A stretch of 64,000 nucleotides of DNA from Phoebastria nigripes (GCA_035582835.1 JAYKAV010002042.1:295320-359319), one strand, 5' to 3'. Counted from the stretch's first letter, positions 50,078 to 62,574 are shown. The notes: generated by a model not told the origin, from the letters alone. Numbers and translations are program-made.

Positions 50078-50672
50078 CATAGAATAGAATCATAGAATGG
50101 TTTGGGTTGGAAAGGACCTTAAAGATCATCTAGTTCCAACCCCCCTGCCATGGGTAGGGACACCTTCCACTAGACCAGGTTGCTCAAAGCCCCATCCAAC
50201 CTGGCCTTGAACACTTCCAGGGGTGGGACATCCACAACTTCTCTGGGCAACCTGTTCCAGTGTCTCACCACCCTCACAGTGAAGAATTTCTTCCTTATAT
50301 CTAATGTAAATCTACCCTCTTCCAGTTTAAAACCATTACCCCTCATTCTATCACTATGCTCCCTGATAAAGAGTCCCTCCCCATTTTTCCTGTAGGCCCC
50401 CTTTAAGTACTCGTAGGTTGCTGTAAGGTCTCCTCAGGGCCTTCTCTCCTTTAAGCTAAACAACCCCAACTCTCTCAGCCTGTCCTCATAGGGGAGGTGC
50501 TCCAGCCCCCTGATCATCTTCGTGGCTCTCCTCTGGACCTGCTCGAGTGGGTCCATGTCTTTCTTGTGCTGGGGACCCCAGAGCTGGATGCAGTACTGCA
50601 GGTGGGGTCTGATGAGAGCGGAGTAGAGGGGGAGAATCACCTCCCTCGACCTGCTGGCCGTGCTTCTTGTGA
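50078..50672 (-). mobile_element. 5'-truncated CR1 LINE, minus strand
   Basis: Begins on the plus strand with catagaatagaatcatagaa and the ggtttgggttggaaaggacc block, the reverse complement of the CR1 3' end. The minus frame encodes [18 protein letters not shown] and [20 protein letters not shown], the same RT C-terminal region as the 35-36 kb copy. Similarity fades at about 50672, so truncation is just upstream of this segment. Stops and frame changes make it inactive. Confidence 0.93.
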
Positions 50673-51547
50673 ATGAGCAAGTGGACTTGCTTGACTGCAG
50701 AGTGAGGAGCTGCTTACCCTTCTTTCTTTGACCCCATCAGTCATGAACAGTTAGCAGTGCAATAGCTCAGCTTCAGTGGAAGAAATTGAGAATTTCCCCT
50801 TCCCCCTACTTTCTAACCTGGCGAGGAGGCCAACGCGTTGTGATGCAGCAGGTGTGAGGTTGAATCCCATCCAGCCAAGAAGATCTGTCTTCCATGCCCC
50901 AAGTGACTTCTCTGNTAACGCTCAGGCTGTATATTAAACATGGTCTCTAAGAACACCTCTGCAGTGGTTGTATTTTAAAGGAAAGTTATGAGCCCTGTTG
51001 TCAGCCTTTGAAGGTGCAACGTAAGCACCTAAATCCAGCAGAGGTTTCAAGCCTGTACCAAAGATCGGTGCCAAGTCTCTGGGAGAAATCGGATTTCTGA
51101 CACAGCNATCTCAGCAGTGTTTTCTACGGGATAACTTCAATATTGCCATTATTCTCAGCTGACTAACGCTCTCTAGGGAACTTGCAAGCATAATCCAGAC
51201 TGAAGATCTCATTGCTGGGGCTGGGCAACTTCAAGTTAAGGCTGACATTGCTGAGTGTCATAATATTACTTCGCATTTTGGGCTGTAGAATTTTATTTTG
51301 AAGGAGTAACTAGGATTTTCTTTCCTTCTGTCAACATCCTTCTGAAAGGATCTAATAAACCTGCTAATCAGATGATTGAGTTTTGCATGTGGGTTGCTGG
51401 TTTCTTCCTTTAGAACTGTCTATGTGTCGCTTTAATTAAAGCCTAGCAGATTATTAAATTGCTAGAATGAAGAACCAGCAGGATTTTCAGTCTTTATGCT
51501 TTGCAGGACCTTTTCCAGCTCAGAGTGCTTTCCTTCTGTATCTGTTA
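50673..51547. other. Non-coding DNA with no recognised feature
   Basis: A B-box-like ggttgaatccc lies near 50860-50870 but no cloverleaf was found. Otherwise plain. Confidence 0.4.
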
Positions 51548-51579
51548 ACCAGTAAGAAGTCATACCAGTAAGAAGTCAT
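51548..51579 (+). repeat. Perfect 16-base tandem duplication
   Basis: The unit accagtaagaagtcat occurs twice head to tail without mismatch. Confidence 0.95.
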
Positions 51580-51834
51580 ACAGATTTATCCTTTTTTCCT
51601 CTGAAGGAAATGTGTTTCAGAGTGGTGCTGCTGGTTGCTCACCGCAGAGTGTACACTTGCAGAATCCAAAGCCTTTTTTATTAACAGCAGGTGTCAGGTA
51701 GTCCTGTCAAAATGCCAGGGTTTATTTGATAGCAGTGATATTTTTGATACCATATCTATGCTGAAAAAATTCTCTGGCTTTTTATTAAACATCCAGAAGA
51801 GTTATTTGCATGCTGGACAAATACACTAATTACC

Positions 51835-51853
51835 TTTTTTTTTTTTTTTTTTT
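51835..51853 (+). repeat. T19 homopolymer
   Basis: Nineteen consecutive T bases. It is not preceded by a recognised retrocopy, so the origin is unknown. Confidence 0.9.
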
Positions 51854-54800
51854 GTGGAGGGTGTGATTTCCTGAGAGTGAATGATTACAGTTTGACAGGT
51901 ACTCTGAAATATCAGTGGCAGATTTGGGTATATTTGAAATTAGAGCATAAAATAGCTAATAGCTGATAGGAGTTGATGGGGAAGAGGGAAGCAAAAGACT
52001 TGGATACAAAATGGTCTTTTTTTTCCTTTTAAATGGTATATGATATTATGGGATTGGCTGGCATTGCAGAATCCCTGTGCTGTTGCAAATTAAAATGGTT
52101 TTGAAGTTGTTCAAGTCAACCATTTCGTATTCACCTTCTGTGTAAGAAAAAAGCTTTTATGTGACAATAAGCTTACTGGGACATTACTAAATCATTTAAT
52201 CCAGTTGTTTGATCGGTTCCATGCCCTGATCACTTATAATCATGAAAGATTATGTATACATCAGAGAAACAATTTTTTGATTAGTGCGTTTATTTTGCTT
52301 GTTGAGTTTATAATGCTGGTGTTTTGCTTCTACCTTCACTTCCAGTTAATCCAAGGAGTTCATTTGAGTAATTTGTTTCCACACAGAATGCCTTTCAGGA
52401 AGATCTTTCAGGTTCTTTATAAATGCACTATATTCACTTTCTACAGCCTTTCTTCCCTCCTTTGCTCGGTGCCCCAAATACACTTTTTCACATGCATGGC
52501 TCTGTAAGTGAAAGGTGGCTTTAATGGGATCACTCACACGCTTAAAGGTGTCCCTGGTTTTAGAGATCTGTTGAACAGAGACGTTATTTTCATCTTGCTC
52601 TACAGGGTTCAGATTCAGGTAATGATTTCTAACAAATTCTCTGGGCATCTTGTTCATCTCTACAGGACCCATAAATTTAATACCATGGACTCGAGGCTAT
52701 GTTTATAGGGCAACATAACTGTGGTCCAGGGACCAGTCCCTCGCCCAAGGCCAGGCGGCACCCACTGTCCCCCCGTCCCCATTGCTGAGGGCATGCTTTC
52801 CAGTGGCTGGCTTGCTCTGAGCAGAGCTCTTCCGAGCAGTTCGTAACAAAGCCAGAGCTGCTGAGTCAGGTGGACAAACCCAGGTACCGTGCTTCGGCCT
52901 CATCAATGGCCATCTTTTTTTTAGCAGTGCACATGAGCCCTCTGAGCTTCACTTCAGTGCCAGTTGTCCTCCCTTGAACTAGCTGCACCACCGCTGAGGG
53001 TAGACTTGCCTGATTCACAAGGCTGGCTCATCCGGCTCTGATCATAAAGCAAAGGGTGGTGTGGCGCAGGCAGGCTTCCTGGGAGCCTTTGCTTGCGTAG
53101 GTGAACGTGGGATGGCCCCGCTGAGAGACAGGACTGCTGAGGGGGGAGAAATGGACCCAGTATCTAATAAATTTCTGTTTTCTGCCTGCTGGTTTACATG
53201 CTTCAGCAAATCAAACATAGTTATATCAGCAGAGTGTGTTTGTCTTTGGCTTCTGTTTGACACTTCCACTTGCAAAATTGCTACAGCTGGAGTTGTAAGC
53301 AAATGATTTCTTTATTATTCATAGCAGCAGGTGCTGCAACAGCCTTTTGGCTAGAGTTGTACTCTCTTGGTCCATGGTTTCTATATATTTGATTAGATGG
53401 TGCCATGCTGCTCAGATGGGATGCTAGTCCTCCAATAAATGTATTTTGTTATACAATCAGTTATATAGTGCATTATCATTATTATCTCCATAAATCACTT
53501 CTAGTTGGCAGCTTTCTGTTGCCACTTGGGATTGTTCCAGCAACAATTTGCATCCTTTTTGTATGTCATCCTAAAAAGATTTTGGAAGTTAACATAGCCT
53601 GGGTTTGATTTTATAATAGCTGGTGCCCTTCTGGCTGCGCTAGAACACAGAAACCAGCTATCCAAGCAGGACTGACATATTTATTTTGATTCACATATCA
53701 TTTATGTTTTCTTCAAGGAGTGCTTATCTCAAGATATGGCAATTTATGCACCCGCCTCCAGTGTGCTTATGCCAGCATCACGATGCTAAAAATCAGGTGC
53801 CTGTCCCCAGCAGGGTGATTGAGAACAACGCGGCTCGCTGCACGGTGGAGGGACAGAATGATGTTCCTCACTCAGAAGGGCAGCCCAAAAACCGGGCACG
53901 CTGGTGTGGGACCCGCCTGTCCCTTGCCAGTCGACACAGCATGCGTCTGAATTTCCCATTCCTCTATGGAAGCGAGATGCTTCTGCTAGAGCCCTCTCCT
54001 GAGGGCTCAGCACTGACTCTTTTTAAGTGATGTTGCTAGAGAAATTTTGGCTTGTAGCACTGTAGTTCTGCTCCTTACTCTTTGCAGAGCCGGCCAATGT
54101 ATAAAGACTTGGGAAATAAGTTGAATTTCCTCTTCAGCCAGATGGGAATCGAAAACACATTCTCCCTTTCTAGGCTGTAGAAGACCTAGGGGGAGGCGAA
54201 TCCTCCAGCCTCTCTTAAGAGCGAGAGCAGAAGAGGTCTGGCACGAGGGTCTGAGCAGGTACCACAGAGCCCGGCACTGGTGGGTCCTCACTGGGGAAGG
54301 GGGCTCAGCTCCAGTCTCTCTGGGCATTTCACCATCACTGGGCTAAAAATCAAACAGGAGCCTGGATGAAATCTATACAAATCAATTCAGTCCAGGCAAG
54401 CATGCAGCAGTGTGCGGGAGCCAGAGCTGGCCTCGACTTGGAGCTAAAGCCAAGCTACAAATTGCCATTAACAAAACCTGATTTGGACTCGGCCACTCAT
54501 TATTTTCCCATCTAGAAGTGACCACCTCACTTGGTGCCTGCTGGCTAAAGACAGGCTAACTTCAGCTGCTGCTCAGGCAGACCTTCAAATGGAGCAAGAG
54601 GCTTTTTTACAATGAAATTGCCTTGCTGTGCTTTTCCTATTGTTAAGAGAGATGCTTAACCCATTCAGTTCTGTGCTTAGAGGAGGAATTTTCCAATATC
54701 TCAGTAAAATTCTTCACTAAATAAAAGGTATATAAATCCCATGTTTTTATAGACAGATTCCTATCAAGGCTGCAGAGGCAATATTGACTGAAGAGATAAC

Positions 54801-55759
54801 GGAGCACTTGGTGCATCTGACGGAAAGGTGCAGATGGTTGTCCACATGGGGACAAGCAGATAACAAGAACAGGGAGTGTGTCACTGCAAGGTACAGGAGT
54901 GGCTGCCTTTTCAGCTGGCTGCATACCAGGCACTTCACACCTGTGAGTTCACTGGTATCTGGAAGAATCAGTTCAGCCTTCTGTTTAATTAAAAAAAAAA
55001 ATAGGTGCAGTTTCACCTATTATGCCAGTTTCATTTACAGGCTGCATTGCTGGGAGAGTTGATGGATCTATAATATGAAAGGAGAATGGGTGATATGCAT
55101 TTAATCACTGGCAACAACCTCCTGATTTGGGCACTGAAAGCTATTAAAGAGGAAAGTAATGGACCAAGAGTTGCATCCAAGTGTGGTGTTAATGGTACCC
55201 CTTTCAGTTAGCANGGCAGACCCGAAGAAGGGAGATGAAAAATATGAAGACCGCAACACAGCAAGTCAGTTTGGCCACGTCCCTTAGAGGGACGCTGTCC
55301 TGGTCACAGATGAATAAGCACCATCACTCTCTTGCTCCGAGCTGCTATAGCCACAGTGTCCCCTGTTTCCCACCTGTCGTGCTGCCCAGACGTGCCTCGC
55401 TGGCAGCCTGCGTGCTGCCTCCCCAAGCCCCACNGGCATCGTGAGACACTTTCAGGCATGTTTCAGTGTGCTGGACCTCATGTATCCTTGCAGCACATAC
55501 CCTGCTTGTGCCAGAGGCTGCTCCTAAGCTCACTCCCTGCAAGACAGGTGAACCTGGTTTGGGAATGGGCACCAGGTTGTCCTTAGCAAGCAAAACTAGA
55601 CATTCCCCATGATTTTTATTGATGAGCTCTGGATTTTATGCCCTGTGAAAGGTGGTGATGATGTTTAAGAATGACGTATATTGTCATCCTGAAATGTGGA
55701 ACTTATTTGAAGGAAAAAAATGNATAATTATTAAACAAAAATTAATTTATTTCTTACAG
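51854..55759. other. Non-coding DNA with no recognised feature
   Basis: Mixed composition, with GC-richer stretches near 52715-52900, 53040-53160, 53790-54000 and 55330-55580 that give overlapping ORFs on both strands (up to 114 codons). No coding signature or repeat family was recognised. It ends at the microexon acceptor. Confidence 0.4.
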
Positions 55760-55793
55760 GTGCTGTTTCAGAAGCTGTGTAAGGAAAAAGCAG
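55760..55793 (+). CDS. Candidate 34-nt microexon
   Basis: The acceptor attaatttatttcttacag precedes base 55760 and the strong donor gtaagac follows base 55793. The open frame reads VLFQKLCKEKA plus one base, so it enters in phase 0 and leaves in phase 1. The phase-1 end joins cleanly to the acceptor at 62016. No upstream partner exon is proven. I do not recognise the product. Confidence 0.35.
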
Positions 55794-56065
55794 GTAAGAC
55801 ACTGCATTACTTCTTGAAAGGTTTTTGGTGGCTTGTGTAGACATGCATGCATTGATGGAGGACCCATGGGAAAGTCTGCTATTCTGAGTTTTAGTTCTTT
55901 CGTGCAGTTGCTACGATCACTTCCATGCTGTTGTTCATGACGTGGTGGTGTAGGATTTACGTGGTTCTTAGGAAAGCCGACAATTCAGCAACTTTTGACT
56001 TACACCTTGCAAAGTGAGTTCTGAAATAACAGGGATAAAACCAAGTATTTGTTATTGGTGTCGGA
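55794..56065. other. Start of candidate intron
   Basis: Follows the microexon donor; nothing else is recognised. Confidence 0.35.
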
Positions 56066-56105
56066 GTGGGACTGAAGGGCTTGCCGTGGGACTGAAGGGC
56101 TTGCC
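56066..56105 (+). repeat. Perfect 20-base tandem duplication
   Basis: The unit gtgggactgaagggcttgcc occurs twice head to tail; a third, degenerate start (gtggcactggcggg) follows. Confidence 0.95.
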
Positions 56106-58340
56106 GTGGCACTGGCGGGCATAGGGTGAGTCGAGGTGAGCTGTATCCGAGTGCATTTTCTGGCTCAGCGTTCACACAGCAGCCGAGTCTGGTGAAGAGG
56201 CTCATTACACGGGCACATTTTCCAAAAAATTTAACACTCCCCCAGGCCTTGTCCCCAGTGGCNGAGTCAGGGTGCCCGCATCACTCCTTAGCATGAGCTC
56301 ACTAGCCGGTTAATGCGGTTGTCAATATTAACAGCATTGGTGAGTCTGACTATTCTGGGGAAATTATTTAGTTACGGCTGACGTTCTGCGAGGCACCAAG
56401 ATCAAAGCAGTAAGTGGAGTTCAAGGAATGGATACCCTGAACCCCACGTACGTTAGCATCCCAGAAGCCTAAGGAAAGGTTTGGATAGACAGATATACAC
56501 ACAGAGATCCTGATTCAGCAAGATACTTAACATGCAATTAAATCCGCATTTGACAAAACCAATTCATTGCAATGGGGAGCAAGCAACTGCTTGGATGATT
56601 TGCTTAATTGAGGGTAAATGTCCTTATTAAATTGTAATGAAGCACAATTAAGAAATACAGAGAAAAGAAACTGCTTCCCAGAATGGGGGTTACTGGAATT
56701 TAATAACAGGCCCACAGTTTTGCAAAAAGAAATGTCCCCAAAGTCTAAGTGAATCCTCATTCCCACAAAAGCCTTTGCCAGCTAGAAATATTTCAGTCAT
56801 AAAACAACTGACTTCTGGAGTCACCTATTTCTGACTGCTTTTTCTGTTTCGTTAGTCAATATGTATGCAGTGTGCGTCAATGAAAATGAAAGCAATTGGA
56901 CATCGTTGTTGTAATTATCCCTCTGTCCCTAGATGACTTAGCATCTTTTTTTGGCCTGAAGGACTAGTTTAAGCCAGTTTGCTAACTCAGTGATTTCTTC
57001 CTGCTCAGAGTAGCATCTGTCTCTGCTCTAAATGGCATCCTCAGTTCTTTCCAAGGGCCACCTTAACTCTGTTAGAAACAGATGAATGAAGCCTTTTGCA
57101 GCATTGTCACTGATTCAGTGGCTTTGCTGGCAAACGTGCTGACTTAGCAAAATGCCAGCAACCCTGGCCTAGAAAGCTCAGGTCTCCGTCGGCAATTTCG
57201 CCCTCATGTACTTAACATCAGGCCAACAAAACATGAAGGTTGTTGAGCATAGTGTAAATATAAGTATTTCCATTCAAGTTCTGTGCACATTAACTTTTTC
57301 TGCTTTATGAGTTGTATGTGTATTTATTCCATGATGGTATTTGCCAATGAAACATATGCCTGTGCTTTTCCAAAGCTAAACAAATGCCATCAGTTTTGAG
57401 ACTGATTTAGCAATTGTTTTTATTGTTTGCATTGCTTGGATCAAAACCTCTCTGTGACACTGAAGGCTTGCTTTATAAAGAAAAGGTAAACACATCAATG
57501 GCACATAAATTTTAAATAAAACTGATTATTTTAGCAGTGCTCCCATTTTTTACTATGATTAATTTTTGAATTGTTTTACTTTTATAACATTAATTTTGTC
57601 ACCAAAAGAGATGAAGTTTAGCACCCGTCTTTACAGTACAACGTGATGGTTGAAAATTTGATAACTGCAGACATGAAAGAAGAACGACAGGTCATTTTCT
57701 GACATAGTTTGGTCACTGAGGTGGAACTTTAATCGTGGAAATCTAGCATATGATAGAGCTGGTAATAAATTTATCATTAAAATACTTCTGGCAGAAAATG
57801 CCCATTTCTTCAAACTGAACCATTATACAAGAAAAGGTTAGTATCCATTAATTTCTATTTCAAATCATTTCTGTAAAATAGGTGCGCACGTCCTGACATG
57901 CGATGATCTAACAGTTTTCAAAGGGAGAAGTTTTGATTTCTATTTGGCTTTGAAACTTTTGGCTTTGAAATTTGTTANGTTAAAGCATTAAAGAAAAATA
58001 GAGAAAACATTATTTAAATTAAAAAAATGGCCAAACCTATGTCTCAGACTGAGGGACAGGGTTCCTTCCAGATTTGCAGTTCCTAAACATATCTGATATT
58101 TTCTCTGCTTTCTGGATAAGAGGTTTTTTTCTGTTTTGGAATTTCTCACATGAGAACACCCGTCCTGCCTGTATTGGCTGCGTACAGAACACAGCACTCT
58201 TCTGTTCAAGTTCATTTTCTGCACCACTTTCCTCTTACATTATCACTTCTTATTCTTTCTCATTCCCTTTTGTCATTTCTTCTTCTGACCTCTTTTTTGG
58301 GAAAAGCTCTCTCAAACTAGAGCTCTCAAGGCCCAAAAGA
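56106..58340. other. Non-coding DNA; includes a low-repeat AT-rich segment
   Basis: Segment 57240-57560 is smooth, repeat-free AT-rich sequence of the kind often conserved between vertebrates, but conservation cannot be judged from one sequence. No gene support elsewhere. Confidence 0.4.
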
Positions 58341-58560
58341 GTCATTTCCCGGAGTACCGGTGGGTCAGAGTGGGGCAGCACCCTGCCCTCCCCACCATAC
58401 AGCATCAACCGTTTCGGATGGAGACGGCCCCTCTAACCCCATCCCAGCAGGAGCTGGGGACGCACAGGGCAGCTCAGAGCTGCTGCAGCCGGGGGCAGGG
58501 GCTCCTGCAGCCCTTTCCCAGGGCTGGGCTGTCCTTGGCTTCTAGTTGTTCTCCGTGTAA
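58341..58560. other. GC-rich patch
   Basis: About 220 bases of GC-rich sequence with overlapping ORFs in two plus frames. It has no recognisable protein and lies about 80 bases from a T26 run. It may be a small GC-rich simple or repeat-derived segment. Confidence 0.4.
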
Positions 58561-58642
58561 ACCNTATTTGTGTGTGAGAGGGAAAAAAAAACCCTGCCGT
58601 TTGGACTGTTGTTCTCTATCTTGCTTGCATTTTATTTTACAA

Positions 58643-58668
<26 letters not shown>
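58643..58668 (+). repeat. T26 homopolymer
   Basis: Twenty-six consecutive T bases. The Lys-rich minus ORF across it is an artefact. Confidence 0.93.
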
Positions 58669-58675
<7 letters not shown>

Positions 58676-58862
58676 AATGCAATATTTTGAGGCTTCCACT
58701 CCCTGGATTTGCAGTGGGCGCCTCGCAATATGTTAAGCAGAATACTTGAAATGTGTCCTAAGGAAAGACAAAGCTGCACAGACCACCCAGGTCTCCCAGG
58801 GAAGCTCCTTTGAAGTACCAGTATTGCTGGCAGTGTTGCTGCATGCTAGACAGGCCTAGTAC

Positions 58863-58915
58863 CATTATTTCCAGAAGTAATAACACTGGTACTGGTGCAT
58901 GCACTGGAAATAATG
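58863..58915. repeat. Inverted repeat, 12-base perfect arms (53-base hairpin)
   Basis: cattatttccag at 58863-58874 pairs exactly with ctggaaataatg at 58904-58915. The loop contains the 10-base palindrome gtgcatgcac at 58895-58904 (sharing one base with the right arm). It is of a size compatible with a small RNA hairpin, but pairing in the loop is poor for a miRNA precursor. Confidence 0.65.
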
Positions 58916-59019
58916 ATGTTCTGACTGTAAAAAAAATTGTACATTAAGAAAAAATATTAAATAGTAGCAAGATGTGACTCTAGAGGCATAAATTTATTCT
59001 GCTTTCTGTTTTCTTTAGT

Positions 59020-59290
59020 AGCAGCAGGGTGCAGCATGGGCCGGTGGCTCCCTGGGAACCAGGACAGACACGGGGACAGGGTCAGACGCGGCCCCAGGAT
59101 GGCTGGTCAGGGCTGTGGGGACGGGGAAGGGCTGAGGCTGAGATGGGATGTCAGCCTGCAGGTCGTGCCCAGCTCAGGGGGGCCCATGGCCAGGCAGGGC
59201 TGCAGCAGAGCTGGAGACCAGCCCTGCTACAGCATCGTGAGGCTGGGATGGACGACCCTGGGATGGGCTGAAATGGGGCTCCACAAAGAC
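59020..59290. other. GC-rich patch with GGGATGG-like internal repeats
   Basis: About 270 bases of strongly GC-rich sequence between AT-rich flanks. Words such as ggctgggatgg and gggatgggctg recur. Two overlapping plus ORFs (80 and 92 codons) are compositional. It could be a degenerate minisatellite or a short regulatory GC island. Confidence 0.4.
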
Positions 59291-62015
59291 TTGGAAATTT
59301 ATATGTTTATATAATTGCACACTACTAAGTAAATACAATGTTATTAGGAGTTGGATCTAGGTTGCAAACGTGGTGTCACCTACGCCTTTTAAGATGTAGT
59401 TAGCAAAGTGCAAGGGACAGTTGCAAGAGAGCACTTTGGAGTGGAAAAGTTGCTTTTCATGTAGACAGGCTTACCTTGGTCTGTAGGTTAGCAAGTTGTC
59501 CGTTGGCTCGGTGTAGAAGCAGTAGGCAAGATTCACACTTGTACTCCTTGTACGTGATGGCATGAATAAGTAAGTTTTATGAATATGTAAAAAACATCCT
59601 ATTCTGTGGCTTTACCAAGATCTCTGAAAATACCAGCTTCATCCACTGAGCCCTACTTTCTTTCAGAATGAACATGGCTATCCTGGTGGTAACTGTGGTT
59701 CCAACCATTAAACCACATTCCTGCTGTCATTAATAGATGATATCATTAATAGGACTGCCCCAGTCCCATCACTATGCAATAGACCACTCTGTTCAAGTCA
59801 TCATCATCAATGCTTTTCTTCTCATATTGCCAGGTACATAACACCAAACCCAATCTGCACCACCAATCTCTATTCTGGACTTGTAACCCAGGAGGTTGTA
59901 ATTGCCTGCTGTGGTACCGCAGAGAACGCCTTGGTTAGCTGCTCCTCTTCCCATCAGATTGCTGCTGAGTTTTTAGATAGCCTGTGGTAGTCACTATTAA
60001 AACCTGGCTGACTGACGCTATGCATCCTTACTATCTCCTAGTATATGTCTCAGTAAAAATTATTCTGTTCAGCTTGAGCATTCTAGCTGCCTAATGTATT
60101 TTAAAGTTACTACCACGTAGCTCAAGATGACTAACACAGAGCTCACTTCATCACGGGTAGGGAAAATGAGCTTCTACTTTGCTGACAAAAATCTGAAGTC
60201 AGATTAAAAGCTGACACATCCTCTATTTTAGTGGTATGTATGAAACACTAAATATAGCAGTGTGCTCGTGTATTTGCTGATGCATGGTAATGTAGTCTGT
60301 AGCAGAACAGCAATGGGCTGGCAAGGAAGATGGTGCACTGCAGTAATACAATAAAACCCTCATGTGACCTTGGCCGTTTCAGAAGTACTCCGTGGATAAT
60401 TGTGTATCCTTGACTGATATATTACAAAATTCATGTAGAGGCAGTTGTGCTCCCAGGGCTTTAACGAATAGTCTGATCCTGCAATATTTGTCCAGGCACA
60501 ATGCTAATTGACTTCAAGGAGAGATCTCCGTAGCTTAAGAAACCAGAACCGTGCTGTACAGCAGCTGTATAGGAACAACTGCCAACAAAGGGCCTGATTC
60601 TGGGAACTGAGAGGGAACTGCAACTCCATCTGGCCCTTGTTAGAAACTGCAGGCGCTTGATTCATCACAAGATCAAACCCATATACAGTAGTTCCCACTG
60701 ACTACATGTTTGTGTGTTTCCTTGGTCATATAATGCTTTATGCTCATTTTTATATTTAATGAGGAGTTACGGCTCGATCGCACTGTGAACAGGGAAACGG
60801 ATGTGGCTCACAGAACCATAACGTGTTCTGGGATTTTCCTCTTGCTTGTGGGGAGATGGAGAAGGTGATCTCTTTCAGCCTTTCACTTGCCATGGATGTT
60901 TGGCAAGTGTGCTGGAGGTGGAGCTGTGGCTGTGTCCGTGAGCTCCCTTGTCCCATCCTCTGCAGGGGAGAGCAGCAGCTGGGTTAGATGTTCTGCAGTC
61001 CCTCCCAAGACCTAGGCAGTAGTCATGTCTCATGCTGTCATTACTCCAGCTAAAAGAGTTTCCCAAGATGAGAACCTGACCTTAAATAACTGGGGAAAAT
61101 AAAACATCCTCATCCAGTGATCCCGTGCCTTTACTAGAAAGCAGAGTGGGGTCACTTTGACATATTTCCAACAAGAAGTGGAGATGCTTACTTTGGACGG
61201 AAAAATGAACAGGCTGTTTTCACCGGCAGTGGTACAGTGAAAGTAAACTCGTGAATAAACCCAGCTGTTTGGTGGCCTTGGTCTGTTAACTAGTTAAGCT
61301 CTGTATTGCTCAAATTAGAAGTAGGTAGACTTGGTGCTTCTCCTGCAGTCAGTGCATCAGGGGGTCATTTCATTTGGCTCCTGTTCTAATTTCTGTGCAG
61401 TGCCAGTTTGGCTCCCAAAATTAGGCAGTGAGATTGTCTCTTCCAGCACACTATATGTTCCTTTCATAATCAGCAATGATAGAACAAACCCCTCCTTTGT
61501 TCTTCTGAAAAGGCAAATCTTTGCTGCTCAGCTCCTACTGANGTATTGGAGCAGCTGAGAGCAAACTGTGATCCTCAGCTCTCAAAAGCAAGAGGAANAT
61601 GAGAACCGTTACTATATATATCTCAGGATATTGCTGTTTCTAAAAAAAAAAGACAGGTGTAGATTAAAAACATATATGTGTACTGTTTTAATATGTGGAT
61701 TATAGACAAAAACTTGATCTATTAAGGAATACTCTGGATTTTATATAAGAAACTTCTCCACCAATGAAGCAGCAATGTAGAAAGACACTTTATATACATG
61801 CTAATACTCAGTGTCATTCTGAATATCTTCCTCCATTTCCCTGCTCCATAGTTCTGTCTGTAACTTTGATTTTCAGTCAAGAGAAAAATATTTAAAAGAC
61901 TAGAGCTAGTAAATGTTAAAAATAATATCTATTCAATAACTGTACAAAAGATAGGTGGTTTCAGAATGAAAATATTATAAACATTATTCCTACTTTAACT
62001 CATTTTTGTTTACAG
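59291..62015. other. Non-coding DNA, candidate last intron
   Basis: AT-rich, no recognised repeat family. It ends with a good acceptor (actcatttttgtttacag). Confidence 0.4.
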
Positions 62016-62038
62016 ATTGGACTACTAAAGAGAGTTGA
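62016..62038 (+). CDS. Candidate terminal coding exon
   Basis: The acceptor at 62011-62015 (tacag) follows a T-rich tract. Joined to the phase-1 end of the 55760-55793 microexon, the frame reads DWTTKES and then TGA at 62036-62038. The downstream DNA would be 3' UTR. A short C-terminus with a final Glu-Ser is plausible but not diagnostic. The product is unrecognised. Confidence 0.33.
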
Positions 62039-62408
62039 ACACTAAACAGCTGAGAGATGAGCTTGGGTTTGTAACTACTCTTGAGACTTAAAAGATCTGA
62101 CAGGAACCTGCTGTAAATGGTGATCTAATGCAAATTGATAAATTGCTCTAAAGTTTTGGCTCTGTTAGGGGGGTTGGTTTCCAGCAACTAAGGTCAGACA
62201 TGGAGCCTCAGGATTCCTGAGTCATTTCTTCTGTGACTGAACAAATGTCTGACAAAGGTTGTGGACAAACAGCCATATTCAGCTCCATTGCATCTGAGCA
62301 ACCAACTTTCTTTAAACTGGGGTTTTCTAAGAGTCATGGCAGACGGCACATTGTGGCATTTAACATTTATTCCAAAAGTAACAAACGCCTGGAAAATTTT
62401 CACTGAAT

Positions 62409-62574
62409 AATAAAAAATCTAGTATACCTGTTTTCTATTTCAGTTAGACCTTTCCCTCAGACCTCTCTGATAGCCACAATGCAAGCTATGTCCGTGTATT
62501 TTATTTTGTGGGCAAGGTATAATTTCAAAAGTTTGAAGGTTAGACATTTTAAATTATGCAAGCAGCAAAATAAA
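62409..62574 (+). terminator. Two AATAAA polyadenylation signals
   Basis: AATAAA at 62409-62414 and 62569-62574, about 370 and 530 bases after the candidate stop at 62038. The second is followed by a T/G-rich stretch (tctttagtgttttataatg). This spacing suits a short 3' UTR and supports the exon at 62016, though AATAAA is common in AT-rich DNA. Confidence 0.35.

Noticed and set aside
50855..50875. B-box-like ggttgaatccc
   Set aside because: Isolated match without stem pairing.
53686..54030. 114-codon plus ORF
   Set aside because: No paired splice sites or domain; a minus ORF of 75 codons covers the same DNA.
59029..59314. Overlapping 80- and 92-codon plus ORFs
   Set aside because: Product of GC-rich, internally repetitive DNA; Gly/Arg/Gln-rich low-complexity translation.
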